Part shown: positions 17,470 to 28,900 of the stretch, piece after piece
How positions within the stretch are numbered: the stretch's first letter is position 1
How the letters are laid out: each line of letters starts with the position of its first letter
Source: Cryobacterium shii
GTDB lineage: Bacteria > Actinomycetota > Actinomycetes > Actinomycetales > Microbacteriaceae
DNA: 64,000 nt
Direction of reading: 5' to 3'
NCBI RefSeq assembly: GCF_004402595.1
Contig: NZ_SOFY01000070.1
Span: forward strand, 28,171 to 92,170
Notes under the pieces: generated by a model
The model's database searches: none
Told to the model about the DNA's origin: nothing
The model's input: the letters and a program-made list of their open reading frames with translations, nothing else
Made by a program: the position numbers and the translations under genes

Positions 17470-17550
17470 CGAATTCGACGGAGATTTTGGGGTTTTGGGC
17501 CGAGTTGTGCCGCTTAGAGGCTTTTTAGAGCAGAATCTCCGTCGAATTCG
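17470..17550. mobile_element. 81-bp MITE-like element, copy 1 (overlaps tsaE 3' end)
   Basis: The 20-base terminal inverted repeats CGAATTCGACGGAGATTTTG (17470-17489) and CAGAATCTCCGTCGAATTCG (17531-17550) differ at one position. A related element of the same 81-base length and the same ends lies at 32516-32596 in reverse orientation; next to one end both share TCTAAAAA. On the minus strand its first bases are translated as the last 12 or so residues of TsaE ([12 protein letters not shown]) and supply its stop. It has no coding capacity of its own. Confidence 0.8.
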
Positions 17551-18038
17551 TTGGGAGCCCAGCGGGGGCCGTGGGGCGTGAGGGTGACCGTGCGGGGCTC
17601 GTCGAGGTCGAGCACCTCGGCGGGGTCGCCGGTGACGGATGCCGGGGCCTGCGAGGCGCCGACCGGCCGTTCGATCTCGATGTCCAGCCAGGACTCGGTG
17701 ATGCCGTCGAGCATGCCGCGGCCCCACTCGACCACCACGATGGAATGCGCGAAGTCGATGTCGAGGTCGTCGAGTTCGACGGCGCTGGACAGCCGGTAGG
17801 CGTCGACGTGCACCAACGGCGGCCCGCCGACCGTGCTCGGATGGGTGCGGGCCAGCACGAAGGTGGGGCTGGTGACCGAGCCGCGCACGTGCAGTCCCTC
17901 GCCGAGGCCGCGGGTGAACGTGGTCTTGCCTGCCCCGAGCGGCCCGGTCAGCACGACCAGGTCGCCGGCGCGGAGCAGCGCGGCGACCTCGGCACCGAAA
18001 TCGTGCATGCTGTCGGCGTCCGGGATTGTTCTGCGCAT
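17514..18038 (-). CDS. tsaE: TsaE, t6A biosynthesis ATPase
   Basis: 174 residues. P-loop [18 protein letters not shown] (near residue 32), SPTFVLAR and HVDAYRL, and VVVEWGRG are the TsaE hallmarks. It powers turnover of the TsaBD complex. The conserved domain ends near the GPRW motif; the final [12 protein letters not shown] is encoded by the inserted 81-bp element, so the original C-terminus was probably replaced. It lies 10 bases downstream of alr. Confidence 0.95.
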   Translation of the reverse strand: MRRTIPDADSMHDFGAEVAALLRAGDLVVLTGPLGAGKTTFTRGLGEGLHVRGSVTSPTFVLARTHPSTVGGPPLVHVDAYRLSSAVELDDLDIDFAHSIVVVEWGRGMLDGITESWLDIEIERPVGASQAPASVTGDPAEVLDLDEPRTVTLTPHGPRWAPNEFDGDSALKSL

Positions 18039-18048
18039 GTCGGGACCC

Positions 18049-19248
18049 TCAGCGTGCGGTACGGTCGGCGGCGCGCGGCGTGGCGGCCGGCGGCGTGGCG
18101 GGCTGCGTGGAGGCCGGCGGCGTGTCAGCCGGGTCCGGGTTCAGGTAGGTGCGCGGCACGCGATGCCCGATCCGGGTGACGATCTCGTAGTTGATCGTGC
18201 CGGCGGCCTCGGCCCACTCGGTGGCGCCGGGAACGCCCGCCTCGGGGTCGCCGAACAGCACCACCGGGTCGCCGACTTCCACGGCCTCGTCGCCGACGCT
18301 GACAACGAACTGGTCCATCGCGATGCGCCCGACGATGGGATGCGTGGCGGCGCCGACGGTGACGCGCGCAGTGCCGGAGGCTTGCCGCGGCACCCCGTCC
18401 GCGTAACCGAGCGGCACGAGGGCCAGGAAACCGTCGACGGGCGCGCGCCAGAGGTAGTCGTAGGAGACTCCGGCGCCGGCGGCGACCCGGCGCACGGCGG
18501 CGACCCGCCCGCGCAGCGTCATCGCCGGGGTGAGCCCCAGGTCGCGCGGCGTCTGGTCGTCGAACGGGGACAGCCCGTACATTCCGATGCCCACGCGCAC
18601 CATCGTGTACCGCGCCGCCGGCACCCGCAGGGCCGCGGCCGTGGAGGCCAGGTGGATCAGGGTAGGGGTCAGTCCGGCCGCAGCGGCCAGGCTGAGTCCA
18701 CGTTCGAAGCGCTCGATCGCCTCGGCGTCGTCGGCGGCGGACGCGTTCGAGAGGTGACTGAAGATGCCGGTGACGGTGAGCAGGCCGGCCCGCTCGAACT
18801 CGGCGGCGAGAGCGAAGACCTCGGCCCAGTCCGGCTCGTGCACGCCGTTTCGGTTGAGGCCGGTTTCCAGTTTGATCTGCACTCCGGCGACGACGCTGAG
18901 GGCCGCCGCGGCATCCGTGATCTGTCGCAGTTGCCGCGCCGAGGACACCCCGAGGTCGACATTCCGCGCGAGGGCGGCGCCGAAGTCGGCATCCGGATCG
19001 TGCAGCCAGGCCAGCAGGGGCGCGTCGATGCCCGCGGCACGCAGCTCGAGGGCCTCGTCGATGTCCGCGACCCCGAGCCAGTCGGCTCCGGCGGCGAGGG
19101 CGGTGCGGGCCACCGGCACGGCCCCGTGGCCGTAGGCGTTCGCCTTGACGACCGCCATCAGGTGGGGGGTGCCGATTACGCTCTTGAGGTGCGCGACGTT
19201 GGCGAAGACCGCGCCGAGGTCGATGACCGCTTCCCGGAAGCCGCTCAT
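18049..19248 (-). CDS. alr: Alanine racemase
   Basis: 399 residues of fold-type III PLP enzyme. [19 protein letters not shown] contains the PLP lysine (about residue 35); [20 protein letters not shown] and the catalytic tyrosine segment [10 protein letters not shown] (about 265-275) follow, with [10 protein letters not shown]. It makes D-alanine for peptidoglycan in the cytosol. The C-terminal 25 residues are an Ala/Pro/Thr-rich extra. The start overlaps the acpS stop by 4 bases. Confidence 0.97.
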   Translation of the reverse strand: MSGFREAVIDLGAVFANVAHLKSVIGTPHLMAVVKANAYGHGAVPVARTALAAGADWLGVADIDEALELRAAGIDAPLLAWLHDPDADFGAALARNVDLGVSSARQLRQITDAAAALSVVAGVQIKLETGLNRNGVHEPDWAEVFALAAEFERAGLLTVTGIFSHLSNASAADDAEAIERFERGLSLAAAAGLTPTLIHLASTAAALRVPAARYTMVRVGIGMYGLSPFDDQTPRDLGLTPAMTLRGRVAAVRRVAAGAGVSYDYLWRAPVDGFLALVPLGYADGVPRQASGTARVTVGAATHPIVGRIAMDQFVVSVGDEAVEVGDPVVLFGDPEAGVPGATEWAEAAGTINYEIVTRIGHRVPRTYLNPDPADTPPASTQPATPPAATPRAADRTAR

Positions 19249-19601
19249 GCGTCACCCTCGATGACCACGAACGCGCAGGCCACCCCGGCGTCGTGGGTCA
19301 TGGTGAGGTGCACGGATGTCACGCCGCGCGCCGTCACCGCGGCCTGGGCGGCGCCGTGCAGCGCGAAAGCGGGGTTGCCGTGGGTGTCGGTGATGACGCC
19401 CATCTCCTGCCAGCTGACACCGGTGCTGTCGCCGAGGGCCTTGATCAGGGCCTCCTTGGCCGCGAACCGCGCGGCGAGGGAGTGCACCGGGAGGGCGCGT
19501 TCGGCTTCGGTGAAGAGCCGGGGTATCAGCCCGGGGGTGCGCAGGACCTGCCGTTCGAAGCGTGCGAGGTCAACGATGTCGACCCCGATTCCCCGGATCA
19601 T
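19245..19601 (-). CDS. acpS: Holo-[acyl-carrier-protein] synthase
   Basis: 118 residues from the ATG at 19601 (preceded by GGAGAGGGGAG), the normal length; the open frame continues upstream without support. [18 protein letters not shown] holds the metal-binding Asp, and [13 protein letters not shown] the Glu/Lys pair. It transfers phosphopantetheine from CoA to ACP. The gene overlaps alr by 4 bases and follows glmS by about 97 bases. Confidence 0.95.
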   Translation of the reverse strand: MIRGIGVDIVDLARFERQVLRTPGLIPRLFTEAERALPVHSLAARFAAKEALIKALGDSTGVSWQEMGVITDTHGNPAFALHGAAQAAVTARGVTSVHLTMTHDAGVACAFVVIEGDA

Positions 19602-19698
19602 GCGGCTCCCCTCTCCACCGGCGGCTGCGGCCCTGCCGGTGCCCACCCTGCGGTGGCGGCTGTCCTTCTGCGGTGGCGGCTCTAATTCGACGCGGCTG

Positions 19699-21549
<1,851 letters not shown>

Positions 21550-21582
21550 GACTGCGATATTAGTCCGAGTAAGCTGTGTGGA

Positions 21583-22539
21583 ATGTCCGATGCGGTTGCG
21601 AGTCCCTGGAACAACGACCACAGCACCCCCTTCGTGGAACTGTCCCGGGCCGATTGGGCCGCTCTCGCCCCGACCACCCGGCTTCCCCTCCGGGAAACGG
21701 AAATCGTGCAGTTGCGGGGCCTGGGTGAGCCGCTGGACCTCGGCGAGGTCACGGATGTCTACCTTCCGCTCAGCCGGCTGCTGAACCTGTACGCGGCCGG
21801 TGCCCGCCAGCTGCACCGGGCCACGAGCGATTTCCTGGGCGAACGCGCCCAGCGCACGCCGTTCGTCATCGGCGTGGCCGGTTCGGTCGCGGTCGGCAAG
21901 TCCACCATCGCGCGACTGCTGCGGGAGCTCCTGGCCCGCTGGGAGGACACCCCCCGCGTCGAACTGGTGACCACCGACGGGTTCCTGCTGCCCAACGCGG
22001 AACTCACCCGGCGCGGTCTGATGGATCGGAAGGGCTTCCCGGAGTCCTACGACCGGCGGGCCCTGCTGCGGTTCGTGGCCGCGGTCAAGAGCGGCGCGGC
22101 CGAAGTGCGGTCGCCCTTCTATTCGCACCTGAGCTACGACATCGTGCCGGACGCCCAGATCGTGGTGCGTCAGCCCGACATCCTCATCGTCGAGGGTCTG
22201 AACGTGCTGCAGCCCCCCGGGCCCGGCCACGGGCTGGCCGTCAGCGACCTGTTCGACTTCACTCTCTACGTCGACGCCCGCACCCAGGACATCGCAAGGT
22301 GGTACGAAGATCGGTTCCTGAAGTTGCAGCGGGGCGCATTCAGCAACCCCAAGTCGTACTTCCACCGCTACGCGTCCATGACCGAGTCCGAGGCCCGGAG
22401 CCGGTCACGGGAAATCTGGACCGAGATCAACGAGCCCAACCTGGTGCGCAACATCCGACCAACCCGGTCACGCGCGACCCTGGTGCTGCGCAAGGACTCC
22501 AACCACGCCGTGTCCAAGGTGCTGCTGCGCAAGGTGTGA
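21583..22539 (+). CDS. coaA: Type I pantothenate kinase
   Basis: 318 residues. The P-loop [20 protein letters not shown] (about residues 93-112), [21 protein letters not shown] and HLSYDIVPD match bacterial CoaA. It phosphorylates pantothenate, the first step of CoA synthesis; CoA is the donor used by the nearby AcpS. The ATG at 21583 begins only 33 bases from the divergent glmS start, so promoters must overlap or lie within coding sequence. It ends at a 58-bp hairpin element. Confidence 0.95.
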   Translation: MSDAVASPWNNDHSTPFVELSRADWAALAPTTRLPLRETEIVQLRGLGEPLDLGEVTDVYLPLSRLLNLYAAGARQLHRATSDFLGERAQRTPFVIGVAGSVAVGKSTIARLLRELLARWEDTPRVELVTTDGFLLPNAELTRRGLMDRKGFPESYDRRALLRFVAAVKSGAAEVRSPFYSHLSYDIVPDAQIVVRQPDILIVEGLNVLQPPGPGHGLAVSDLFDFTLYVDARTQDIARWYEDRFLKLQRGAFSNPKSYFHRYASMTESEARSRSREIWTEINEPNLVRNIRPTRSRATLVLRKDSNHAVSKVLLRKV

Positions 22540-22552
22540 CACCGGCGCCAAA

Positions 22553-22610
22553 GTGCCCGTTCCGGTCGAGAGTGACCGGTGTGCCGGGCACTCTCGACCG
22601 GAACGGGCAC
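22553..22610. repeat. 58-bp palindromic element, copy 1 (bidirectional terminator position)
   Basis: A perfect 22-bp stem (22553-22574 with 22589-22610) has a 14-base apex that can itself pair as CCGG-TGTG-CCGG. The same 58-base structure, with nearly identical arms, occurs at 45592-45649. It sits 13 bases after the coaA stop and between convergent coaA and glmM, so it may terminate both transcripts. Confidence 0.85.
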
Positions 22611-22693
22611 ACTCGGGCAGCGGAACGGGCGCGGCGGGGCCAGGTGGACCGCCCGCCGGCGGGGGCCGGGTGGCTGAGGCCGGGCGCGTGGGG

Positions 22694-24070
22694 CTAGATG
22701 GCCGTCGGGGCCAGCGCGAGCTGTTCCCGCACGATGTCTGCCAGCTGGTGCGCCAGACGGTCGGCGGTGGCCTGGTCGGCCGCTTCGACCATGACCCGCA
22801 CCATGGGCTCGGTGCCCGACGGGCGCAGCAGCACGCGGCCGGTGTCGCCCAGCTCTGCTTCCGCGACGCGCACGGCCTCGGCGATGACCTCGTCCGATTT
22901 CAGGGCGTGGTGGTCGACGCCCCGAACGTTGACCAGGATCTGCGGGAACACGGTCATCACGGCGGCGAGTTCGGCGAGGGTCTTGCCGGTGCGGGCCATC
23001 TCGGCGACGAGGTGCAGGCCGGTCAGGATGCCGTCGCCAGTGGTCGCATATTTCGTCATGATCACATGGCCGGACTGTTCCCCGCCGAGCGAGAGCCCGT
23101 TGGCGTTGAGTTCCTCGAGCACGTAGCGGTCGCCCACCTTGGTCTCGATCATGCGGATGTCGTTGGCGGCCATCGCCTTGCGCAGCCCGAGGTTGCTCAT
23201 CACGGTGGCGACGAGGGTTCGGTCTTTCAACACGCCGCGCTCGGCCATGGACACCGCGAGGATCGCCATGATCTGGTCACCGTCGATAACGTTGCCGTCC
23301 CGGTCGACGGCAAGGCAGCGGTCAGCATCTCCGTCGTGCGCGATTCCGACGTCGGCCCCGGCCTCGAGCACGGCCCGGGCGAGGTTGTCGAGGTGGGTGG
23401 ACCCGACCCCGTCGTTGATGTTGATGCCGTCGGGGTCGGCCCCGATGACGGTCAGTGTGGCACCGGCATCCGTGAAGACCTGCGGGGATACGCCGGCGGC
23501 GGCGCCATGCGCGCAGTCGAGCACGACGTGGATGCCGTCGAGGCGGTTGGGCAGGGTGCCGAGCAGGTGCACGACATAGCGGTCCTCGGCGTCGGCGAAC
23601 CGGCGGATGCGACCGACGTCGCCGCCGATGGGCATCAGCACGTCCATCGTGAGGTGCTCTTCGATGCGGTTCTCGACGTCGTCGGGAAGTTTGGTGCCGC
23701 CGAAGGCGAACAGCTTGATGCCGTTGTCCGGGGCGGGGTTGTGCGAGGCGGAAATCATCACGCCGAAGTCGGCGCCGATGTCGGCGATCAGGAACGCGGT
23801 GGCGGGGGTGGGGATGACGCCGGCGTCGAGGACATCGACACCCGAGCTGGCCAGCCCGGCCGCGACCGCTGCAGAAATGAATTCACCGGAGATCCGGGGA
23901 TCCCGGGCGAGCACCGCAACGGGTCTGCGACCCTCTGCCAGGCGCAACTCCGCGCGGCGGCCCTGAGTGAGGACCGCCGCGCTGGCCTGGGCGAGGCCCA
24001 GGGCCAGGCCAGCCGTGAGATCACGGTTGGCCAGACCCCGGACGCCGTCCGTGCCGAATAGTCGAGGCAT
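22694..24070 (-). CDS. glmM: Phosphoglucosamine mutase
   Basis: 458 residues. [17 protein letters not shown] at the N-terminus, the phosphoserine loop [13 protein letters not shown] (Ser at about residue 109), the metal loop [14 protein letters not shown] and the C-terminal phosphate site [12 protein letters not shown] are all intact. It converts GlcN-6-P from GlmS into GlcN-1-P for peptidoglycan precursors. It follows rpsI by 22 bases, the common actinobacterial rplM-rpsI-glmM order. Confidence 0.97.
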   Translation of the reverse strand: MPRLFGTDGVRGLANRDLTAGLALGLAQASAAVLTQGRRAELRLAEGRRPVAVLARDPRISGEFISAAVAAGLASSGVDVLDAGVIPTPATAFLIADIGADFGVMISASHNPAPDNGIKLFAFGGTKLPDDVENRIEEHLTMDVLMPIGGDVGRIRRFADAEDRYVVHLLGTLPNRLDGIHVVLDCAHGAAAGVSPQVFTDAGATLTVIGADPDGININDGVGSTHLDNLARAVLEAGADVGIAHDGDADRCLAVDRDGNVIDGDQIMAILAVSMAERGVLKDRTLVATVMSNLGLRKAMAANDIRMIETKVGDRYVLEELNANGLSLGGEQSGHVIMTKYATTGDGILTGLHLVAEMARTGKTLAELAAVMTVFPQILVNVRGVDHHALKSDEVIAEAVRVAEAELGDTGRVLLRPSGTEPMVRVMVEAADQATADRLAHQLADIVREQLALAPTAI

Positions 24071-24092
24071 TGTTACAGTGCTTCCCGACTTG

Positions 24093-24578
24093 TTAGCGCT
24101 TGGAGAACTGAGGAGCCTTACGGGCCTTCTTGAGTCCGGCCTTCTTGCGCTCCTTGACGCGAGCGTCGCGGTTGAGGAAGCCGTTCTTCTTCAGGATGGC
24201 GCGGTTGTTCTCTTCGTCGATCTGGTTCAGCGAACGTGCGATGCCGAGACGCAGGGCGCCGGCCTGGCCGGAGGGGCCACCGCCGGTGATGCGTGCGATG
24301 ACGTCGTAGCTGCCGATGAGGTCGAGCACCTTGAACGGGTCGTTGATGAGCTGCTGGTGCAGCTTGTTCGGGAAGTAGTCCCCGAATTCGCGGCCGTTCA
24401 CCGTGATGGTGCCGGAGCCGGGGACGATGCGCACGCGGGCGATGGCCTGCTTGCGACGGCCGACGGCTGCGCCGGGAACGTTGAGGATGGCGCGGGGCGC
24501 CTTGGTTACGGTCTCGGCCGGGGTCTCGGTCGAGTAGCTCTCCGGAGCCTGGTCAATCTGATCTGCGATTTTCGCCAC
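24093..24578 (-). CDS. rpsI: Ribosomal protein S9
   Basis: 161 residues, with about 30 more at the N-terminus than the E. coli protein. The core [19 protein letters not shown] and [18 protein letters not shown], and the C-terminal [11 protein letters not shown] that reaches the P-site tRNA, are typical. It is a small-subunit head protein. It is co-transcribed with rplM 49 bases upstream and glmM downstream. Confidence 0.97.
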   Translation of the reverse strand: MAKIADQIDQAPESYSTETPAETVTKAPRAILNVPGAAVGRRKQAIARVRIVPGSGTITVNGREFGDYFPNKLHQQLINDPFKVLDLIGSYDVIARITGGGPSGQAGALRLGIARSLNQIDEENNRAILKKNGFLNRDARVKERKKAGLKKARKAPQFSKR

Positions 24579-24627
24579 GATGGTGTGAATCCTTTTTTCT
24601 TAGAATCGAAAAGTCTGGAGGCCGGCG

Positions 24628-25074
24628 CTACTGAGCGACCTGGGCGAGGGTGTACGGCTTCGGCTGCTGCGCGGCGTGCGGGTGCTCGGGGCCGGCGTAG
24701 ACCTTGAGCTTGGCCAGCTGGGCGCGACCGAGGGTGTTCTTCGGAAGCATGCCGCGGATGGCCTTCTCGACCGCACGGGTCGGGTGCTTTTCGAGCATCT
24801 CCGAATAGTTGGTGGCCGTGAGGCCGCCCGGGTAACCGGAGTGGCGGTACGCCATCTTCAGGTCGAGCTTCTTGCCGGTGAGGGCAATCTTCTCGGCGTT
24901 GATGATGATGACGAAATCTCCCATGTCCATGTGGGGAGAGAACGTTGCCTTGTGCTTCCCGCGAAGGAGAATGGCGGCGTGGCTGGCAAGACGACCGAGC
25001 ACGATGTCTGTGGCGTCGATGACGACCCAGTCGTGCTGGACTTCGCTTGCTTTGGGGGTATAAGTGCGCGTCAC
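24628..25074 (-). CDS. rplM: Ribosomal protein L13
   Basis: 148 residues when started at the GTG at 25074 ([19 protein letters not shown]), the expected length; the frame is open further upstream but without family similarity. [27 protein letters not shown] and YRHSGYPGG are L13 signatures. It is an early 50S assembly protein. A leader of nearly 200 bases separates it from truA and contains a GTGTTCCC/GGGAACAC hairpin at 25129-25149. Confidence 0.95.
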   Translation of the reverse strand: MTRTYTPKASEVQHDWVVIDATDIVLGRLASHAAILLRGKHKATFSPHMDMGDFVIIINAEKIALTGKKLDLKMAYRHSGYPGGLTATNYSEMLEKHPTRAVEKAIRGMLPKNTLGRAQLAKLKVYAGPEHPHAAQQPKPYTLAQVAQ

Positions 25075-25270
25075 TATTGTGCTGCTTTCTTGTTTCGAAC
25101 GGAGGTGTTCGTGAATCCCGCTCCGGGTGTGTTCCCAGAGGGGGAACACGATCGATGGAGGGCTCACGTTCGTGTGCCTGGCTGCAACGCACAGACACCA
25201 GAGGTCAACGCTACCGCCGTGGGCGCCCGAGCGCAATTCCGGGCGTGAAGCCGACGGATGCGGAGGCGAG

Positions 25271-26188
25271 CTACTCCGTGTCGTCGATGAGTTCGCGCCG
25301 GGCCCGGGTCTCCAGCGCACGCAGCGCCAGCAACTCGTCGGCCGGGTAGCCGACCTTCAGCAGCGTGAGCCCCTGGGCGGGCATGACCTTGAATTCGCTG
25401 GTACGGGCCCGTTCGATCCGGAGGTCGACCAGGCGGTCCCCGGACAGGCGCCCCTCCCCCACGGCCACGCACGCGCCGACGAGGGCGCGAACCATGCTGT
25501 GGCAGAACGCGTCGGCCTGCACCGAGGCGACGAGAACGCCATCGGGGTCGCGCCGCCAGCTGAACTCCTGCAGCGTGCGGATCGTCGTCGCGCCGGGGCG
25601 CGGCTTGCAGTAGGTGGCGAAGTCGTGCAGGCCGATCAGCGTGGCGGCGGCCGCGTGCATGGCGTCCCCGTCGAGGCGGAAGCCGTGCCAGGTGGTGCGG
25701 AACCGCTGCAGCGGGTCGTGCCCGGCGACCGAGTCCGCGATCCGGTATTCGTACCGGCGGTAGAGCGCCGAGAAGCGGGCGTCGAACCCGGCCGGGGCGA
25801 TGATGCTCGATTTCAGCACGATCTCGGGCTGGGTGACCAGGATTCCGCTGAGCCGCCGCTGCACCATGACCGCCAGCGGCGTCGGCGGGCGGCCCTTGCC
25901 GCGGGTGATCCGCACGAGGCCGTCGGCCTGGTCGGGGTTCAGATCGAAGTGGGCGACCTGTCCCAGGGCGTGCACGCCGGCATCCGTTCGCCCGGCCACG
26001 GTCAGTACCGGGGTCGGCGGGTGGCTGTGCAGGATGCCCGCCAGTCCGGCCTCGATCTGCCCCTGGACCGTGCGGAGGCCAGGCTGGGTGGCCCAGCCGG
26101 ACATCCCGGTGCCGTCGTAGGCGATATCCAGCCTGATCCGGGTGGTGCCTCGGCGTTGGGTCTCGTCAGGCGCCGGGGGAAGAATCAC
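25271..26188 (-). CDS. truA: tRNA pseudouridine synthase A (TruA)
   Basis: 305 residues. [20 protein letters not shown], the catalytic Asp in [24 protein letters not shown] and the C-terminal [17 protein letters not shown] are TruA motifs. It modifies U38-40 in tRNA anticodon arms. A GTG start is at 26188. In many actinobacteria truA directly follows rplQ; here a plus-strand acyltransferase is inserted between them. Confidence 0.94.
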   Translation of the reverse strand: MILPPAPDETQRRGTTRIRLDIAYDGTGMSGWATQPGLRTVQGQIEAGLAGILHSHPPTPVLTVAGRTDAGVHALGQVAHFDLNPDQADGLVRITRGKGRPPTPLAVMVQRRLSGILVTQPEIVLKSSIIAPAGFDARFSALYRRYEYRIADSVAGHDPLQRFRTTWHGFRLDGDAMHAAAATLIGLHDFATYCKPRPGATTIRTLQEFSWRRDPDGVLVASVQADAFCHSMVRALVGACVAVGEGRLSGDRLVDLRIERARTSEFKVMPAQGLTLLKVGYPADELLALRALETRARRELIDDTE

Positions 26189-26250
26189 GCAGGTAAGTGT
26201 ACGGGCCGCCCCGGGTTATCGTTGAACCCGGATAGTTCTCCGAAGCCGTT

Positions 26251-28212
26251 ATGAAACCCAGCAAACCCCAGCCCTCACCTGCCCGCCGCCCGCAAACCGT
26301 GAGCGATTCTGCGCGGCGCCTGGCCGGACTCGACGGCCTGCGCGGCATCGCCGTGGCCCTGGTCGTGGTCTTCCATTTCTTCCCCGCGGTGCTGCCCGGC
26401 GGCTTCGTCGGGGTCGACGTCTTCTTCGTGATCAGCGGTTTCCTGATCACGGGCCTGCTCGTCGTCGCGCACGAGCGAACCGGCCGGGTCTCGCTCGGCC
26501 GATTCTGGCAGCGCCGGGCCCGCCGACTGCTCCCCCCGCTGATTCCCCTGGTCCTCGCCTGTGCCACGGCGGCCTGGGCCATCGGCGGGGACGTCCTGGT
26601 CGGCATCGGCTGGCAGGTGCTCGGCGCAGCGACGTTCGGCTACAACTGGGTGTCGATCGCGGCGTCGGGCAGCTATTTCGCAACCGACCAGCCCGAACTG
26701 TTCCGCAACCTCTGGTCGCTGGCGGTCGAGGAACAGTTCTACCTGGTCTGGCCGTTCGCTCTGCTCGGCCTGTTGCTGATTCGCAGCCCCGCCGTGCGCC
26801 TCGGCCTGGTCGGCGGCCTCGCCCTGGCGTCGGCGCTGTGGATGGGGCTGCTGCACCAGCCCGGAACCGACCCCACCCGCGTGTACTACGGTTCGGACAC
26901 GCACAGTTTCGGCCTCTTCATCGGCGCCGCGCTGGCCCTGGCTCTGCACCGCAGCGGCGCTTCCCCCCTCGCCCCGCGGGTGCGGGCCGTACTGGGCGGG
27001 GCCCGGCCCTGGCTCGGCCTGGCGGCGCTCGCGGGCCTCCTCGGCACCGCGGCCTGGCTGCCGGACACCGACGCCGTCACGTACCGCGGCGGGCTGCTTC
27101 TGGTGAGCCTGCTGTCCGCGGTCACGATCTGGGCCGCGGTGCGCGGCGGACGCTTCGGCCCGCTGCTGGACACCCCGGTACTGCGGTTCCTCGGGGAACG
27201 CTCCTACGGCATCTACCTCTGGCACTGGCCCGTCCTCGTGCTGACCCTGGCGGCCTGGCCCGCGGCCACGAGATCACCGGCCGGGATGCCGGCAGCCGGG
27301 TTGCTGGCAGCCGCGCTGACGCTGCTGGCCGCCGTCGGGTCATACCGCTGGCTCGAACTGCCCGCCCGCCGGCTGGGGGTGCGCGGCGGCATCCGTCGGC
27401 TGGCTGCGCTCCGGACGGGTCCCCCGCGGCGGCGCGCCCTGCTCGGGCTGACCCTGGTGACCGGACTGGTGCTGGTGGCGGGCACGATGTCGGCGCTGAT
27501 CACGGCGCCCAGTCAGACCAGCGCCCAGACAGAGATCGAACGCGGCCAGCAGGCGCTGGCCGCCGCCACCCGAGCGGCCGCCAGAGCCGAGGCCCGCGCC
27601 TCCCGGTCGGCCGCGATCACCGCCGCACTAGCTCCGGTCGGCAGCCGGATCACCGCGGTGGGCGACTCGGTCATGCTCGCCTCCGCCCCCGAGCTGCAGG
27701 CCGGCTTCCCCGGCATCGCAATCGACGCCGCGGTCTCGCGCGGCATGCGCGCTGCGCCGGAGCTACTCGCCGACCAGGCCCGCGCCGGCACTCTCCGGCG
27801 GGTGGTCGTGGTCGGACTCGGCACCAACGGCCCGATCGACCGGGACGACCTGGCCGACATCCGCGCCGTGATCGGGCCCGGTCGCACGCTGATCCTGGTC
27901 AACGCCTACGCCGAACGCGCCTGGACCGAGGGCGTCAATGCCGCCCTGGCGGACTTCTCCACGCGTTACCGGCAGGTCGAACTCGCCGACTGGCACGACG
28001 CGATCGCACCGCACCTCGACGTGCTGGCGGAAGACAACGTCCACCCGGGACCGACCGGCGGCAGAATCTACACGGAAGCGATCCGGGCTGCGCTGGACCG
28101 GCTCGGACGAGTGCCACCGCCACGGCGAACGGATGCCTTCCTGCGGCCCACCCCGACGGGTCCCGACGCGCCTCCGCTACCCCCGCTGCTGCCGGAGGCG
28201 ACCGCTCACTGA
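26251..28212 (+). CDS. OafA/YrhL-type membrane acyltransferase with C-terminal SGNH-like domain
   Basis: 653 residues. The acyltransferase-3 domain (about 25-370) opens with LAGLDGLRGIAVALVVVFHF, the catalytic-type His in VVFHFFP, then GGFVGVDVFFVISGFLIT and the FLGERSYGIYLWHWPVLV motif, spread over about 10 TM helices. After an 11th helix and an Ala-rich linker, residues 470-620 look like an SGNH hydrolase-type domain (ITAVGDSVMLA, GLGTNGPIDRDD, DNVHPGPTGGRIY). Such proteins O-acetylate cell-envelope glycans. It is a lone plus-strand gene splitting rplQ and truA, 62 bases from the divergent truA start. The exact acceptor is unknown. Confidence 0.88.
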   Translation: MKPSKPQPSPARRPQTVSDSARRLAGLDGLRGIAVALVVVFHFFPAVLPGGFVGVDVFFVISGFLITGLLVVAHERTGRVSLGRFWQRRARRLLPPLIPLVLACATAAWAIGGDVLVGIGWQVLGAATFGYNWVSIAASGSYFATDQPELFRNLWSLAVEEQFYLVWPFALLGLLLIRSPAVRLGLVGGLALASALWMGLLHQPGTDPTRVYYGSDTHSFGLFIGAALALALHRSGASPLAPRVRAVLGGARPWLGLAALAGLLGTAAWLPDTDAVTYRGGLLLVSLLSAVTIWAAVRGGRFGPLLDTPVLRFLGERSYGIYLWHWPVLVLTLAAWPAATRSPAGMPAAGLLAAALTLLAAVGSYRWLELPARRLGVRGGIRRLAALRTGPPRRRALLGLTLVTGLVLVAGTMSALITAPSQTSAQTEIERGQQALAAATRAAARAEARASRSAAITAALAPVGSRITAVGDSVMLASAPELQAGFPGIAIDAAVSRGMRAAPELLADQARAGTLRRVVVVGLGTNGPIDRDDLADIRAVIGPGRTLILVNAYAERAWTEGVNAALADFSTRYRQVELADWHDAIAPHLDVLAEDNVHPGPTGGRIYTEAIRAALDRLGRVPPPRRTDAFLRPTPTGPDAPPLPPLLPEATAH

Positions 28213-28268
28213 AGCTCGTAGGCGAAGGGGAGCCGCCTAAATGTCCAGCACAGGGTGGCCGGGTGCGC

Positions 28269-28303
28269 AAAAAAGGGGCCCGACCGAAGTCGAACCCCTT
28301 TTT
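28269..28303. terminator. Bidirectional intrinsic terminator (acyltransferase / rplQ)
   Basis: A run of A's, GGGG..CGAC, loop CGAA, GTCG..CCCC and a run of T's give a hairpin with A- and T-tracts on both sides, suitable for termination in either direction. It lies between the convergent ends of the acyltransferase gene and rplQ. Confidence 0.85.
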
Positions 28304-28317
28304 ACGGTGAAACGTGA

Positions 28318-28854
28318 CTACTTGGCGTCAGCCTCGTCGACAACGTCGGCCTCGACGGCCGCGTCGGCCGCGTCGGCCGCGTCGGCCGGAGCCGTTGCTT
28401 CCTCGGCGACGTCGGCCGGAGCGGCCTCGGCGACAGGCTCTTCCGCGGCAGGCTTGGCAGCCTTCGACGCGGAGGCCTTCTTGACCTTCGGGGTCAGCGG
28501 CTCGAGAACGAGTTCCATCTGGACCATCGAAGCGTTGTCGCCCTTGCGGAAGCCGAGCTTCGTGATGCGGGTGTAGCCACCCTCACGAAGAGCAACCTGC
28601 GGCGCGATCTCGGTGAAGAGCTCGTGCACGACGCTCTTGTCGCCGATCGTGGCGAGCACGCGACGACGAGCGTGCAGGTCACCCTTCTTGGCGAACGTGA
28701 TCAGTCGCTCGGCGACCGGGCGAAGGCGCTTGGCCCGCGTCTCGGTCGTCTTGATCGACTTGTGGGTGAACAGGGATGCGGCCAAGTTGGCCAGCATGTG
28801 GCGCTCGTGGGCCGGTCCGCCTCCGAGGCGGGCTCCCTTAGTGGGCGTAGGCAT
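28318..28854 (-). CDS. rplQ: Ribosomal protein L17 with acidic Ala-rich tail
   Basis: 178 residues. The first 120 are ordinary L17 ([40 protein letters not shown]). The last 55 or so are an Ala/Glu/Asp-rich extension with [20 protein letters not shown], not present in E. coli L17, probably disordered. It lies near the peptide exit tunnel. It is the last gene of the alpha operon, before a strong terminator. Confidence 0.95.
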   Translation of the reverse strand: MPTPTKGARLGGGPAHERHMLANLAASLFTHKSIKTTETRAKRLRPVAERLITFAKKGDLHARRRVLATIGDKSVVHELFTEIAPQVALREGGYTRITKLGFRKGDNASMVQMELVLEPLTPKVKKASASKAAKPAAEEPVAEAAPADVAEEATAPADAADAADAAVEADVVDEADAK

Positions 28855-28900
28855 TGGTTATCTCCAGTATCAAAGTCGAAAGACAGTCTGAGCGACTGCT

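Noticed and set aside
21550..22365. Upstream extension of the glmS frame
   Set aside because: The N-terminal catalytic Cys requires translation to begin at [10 protein letters not shown] (21549); the extension is antisense to coaA.
25075..25270. Known L13-type autoregulatory leader before rplM
   Set aside because: A hairpin is visible at 25129-25149, but I cannot match it to a defined leader family, so I only mention it with rplM.
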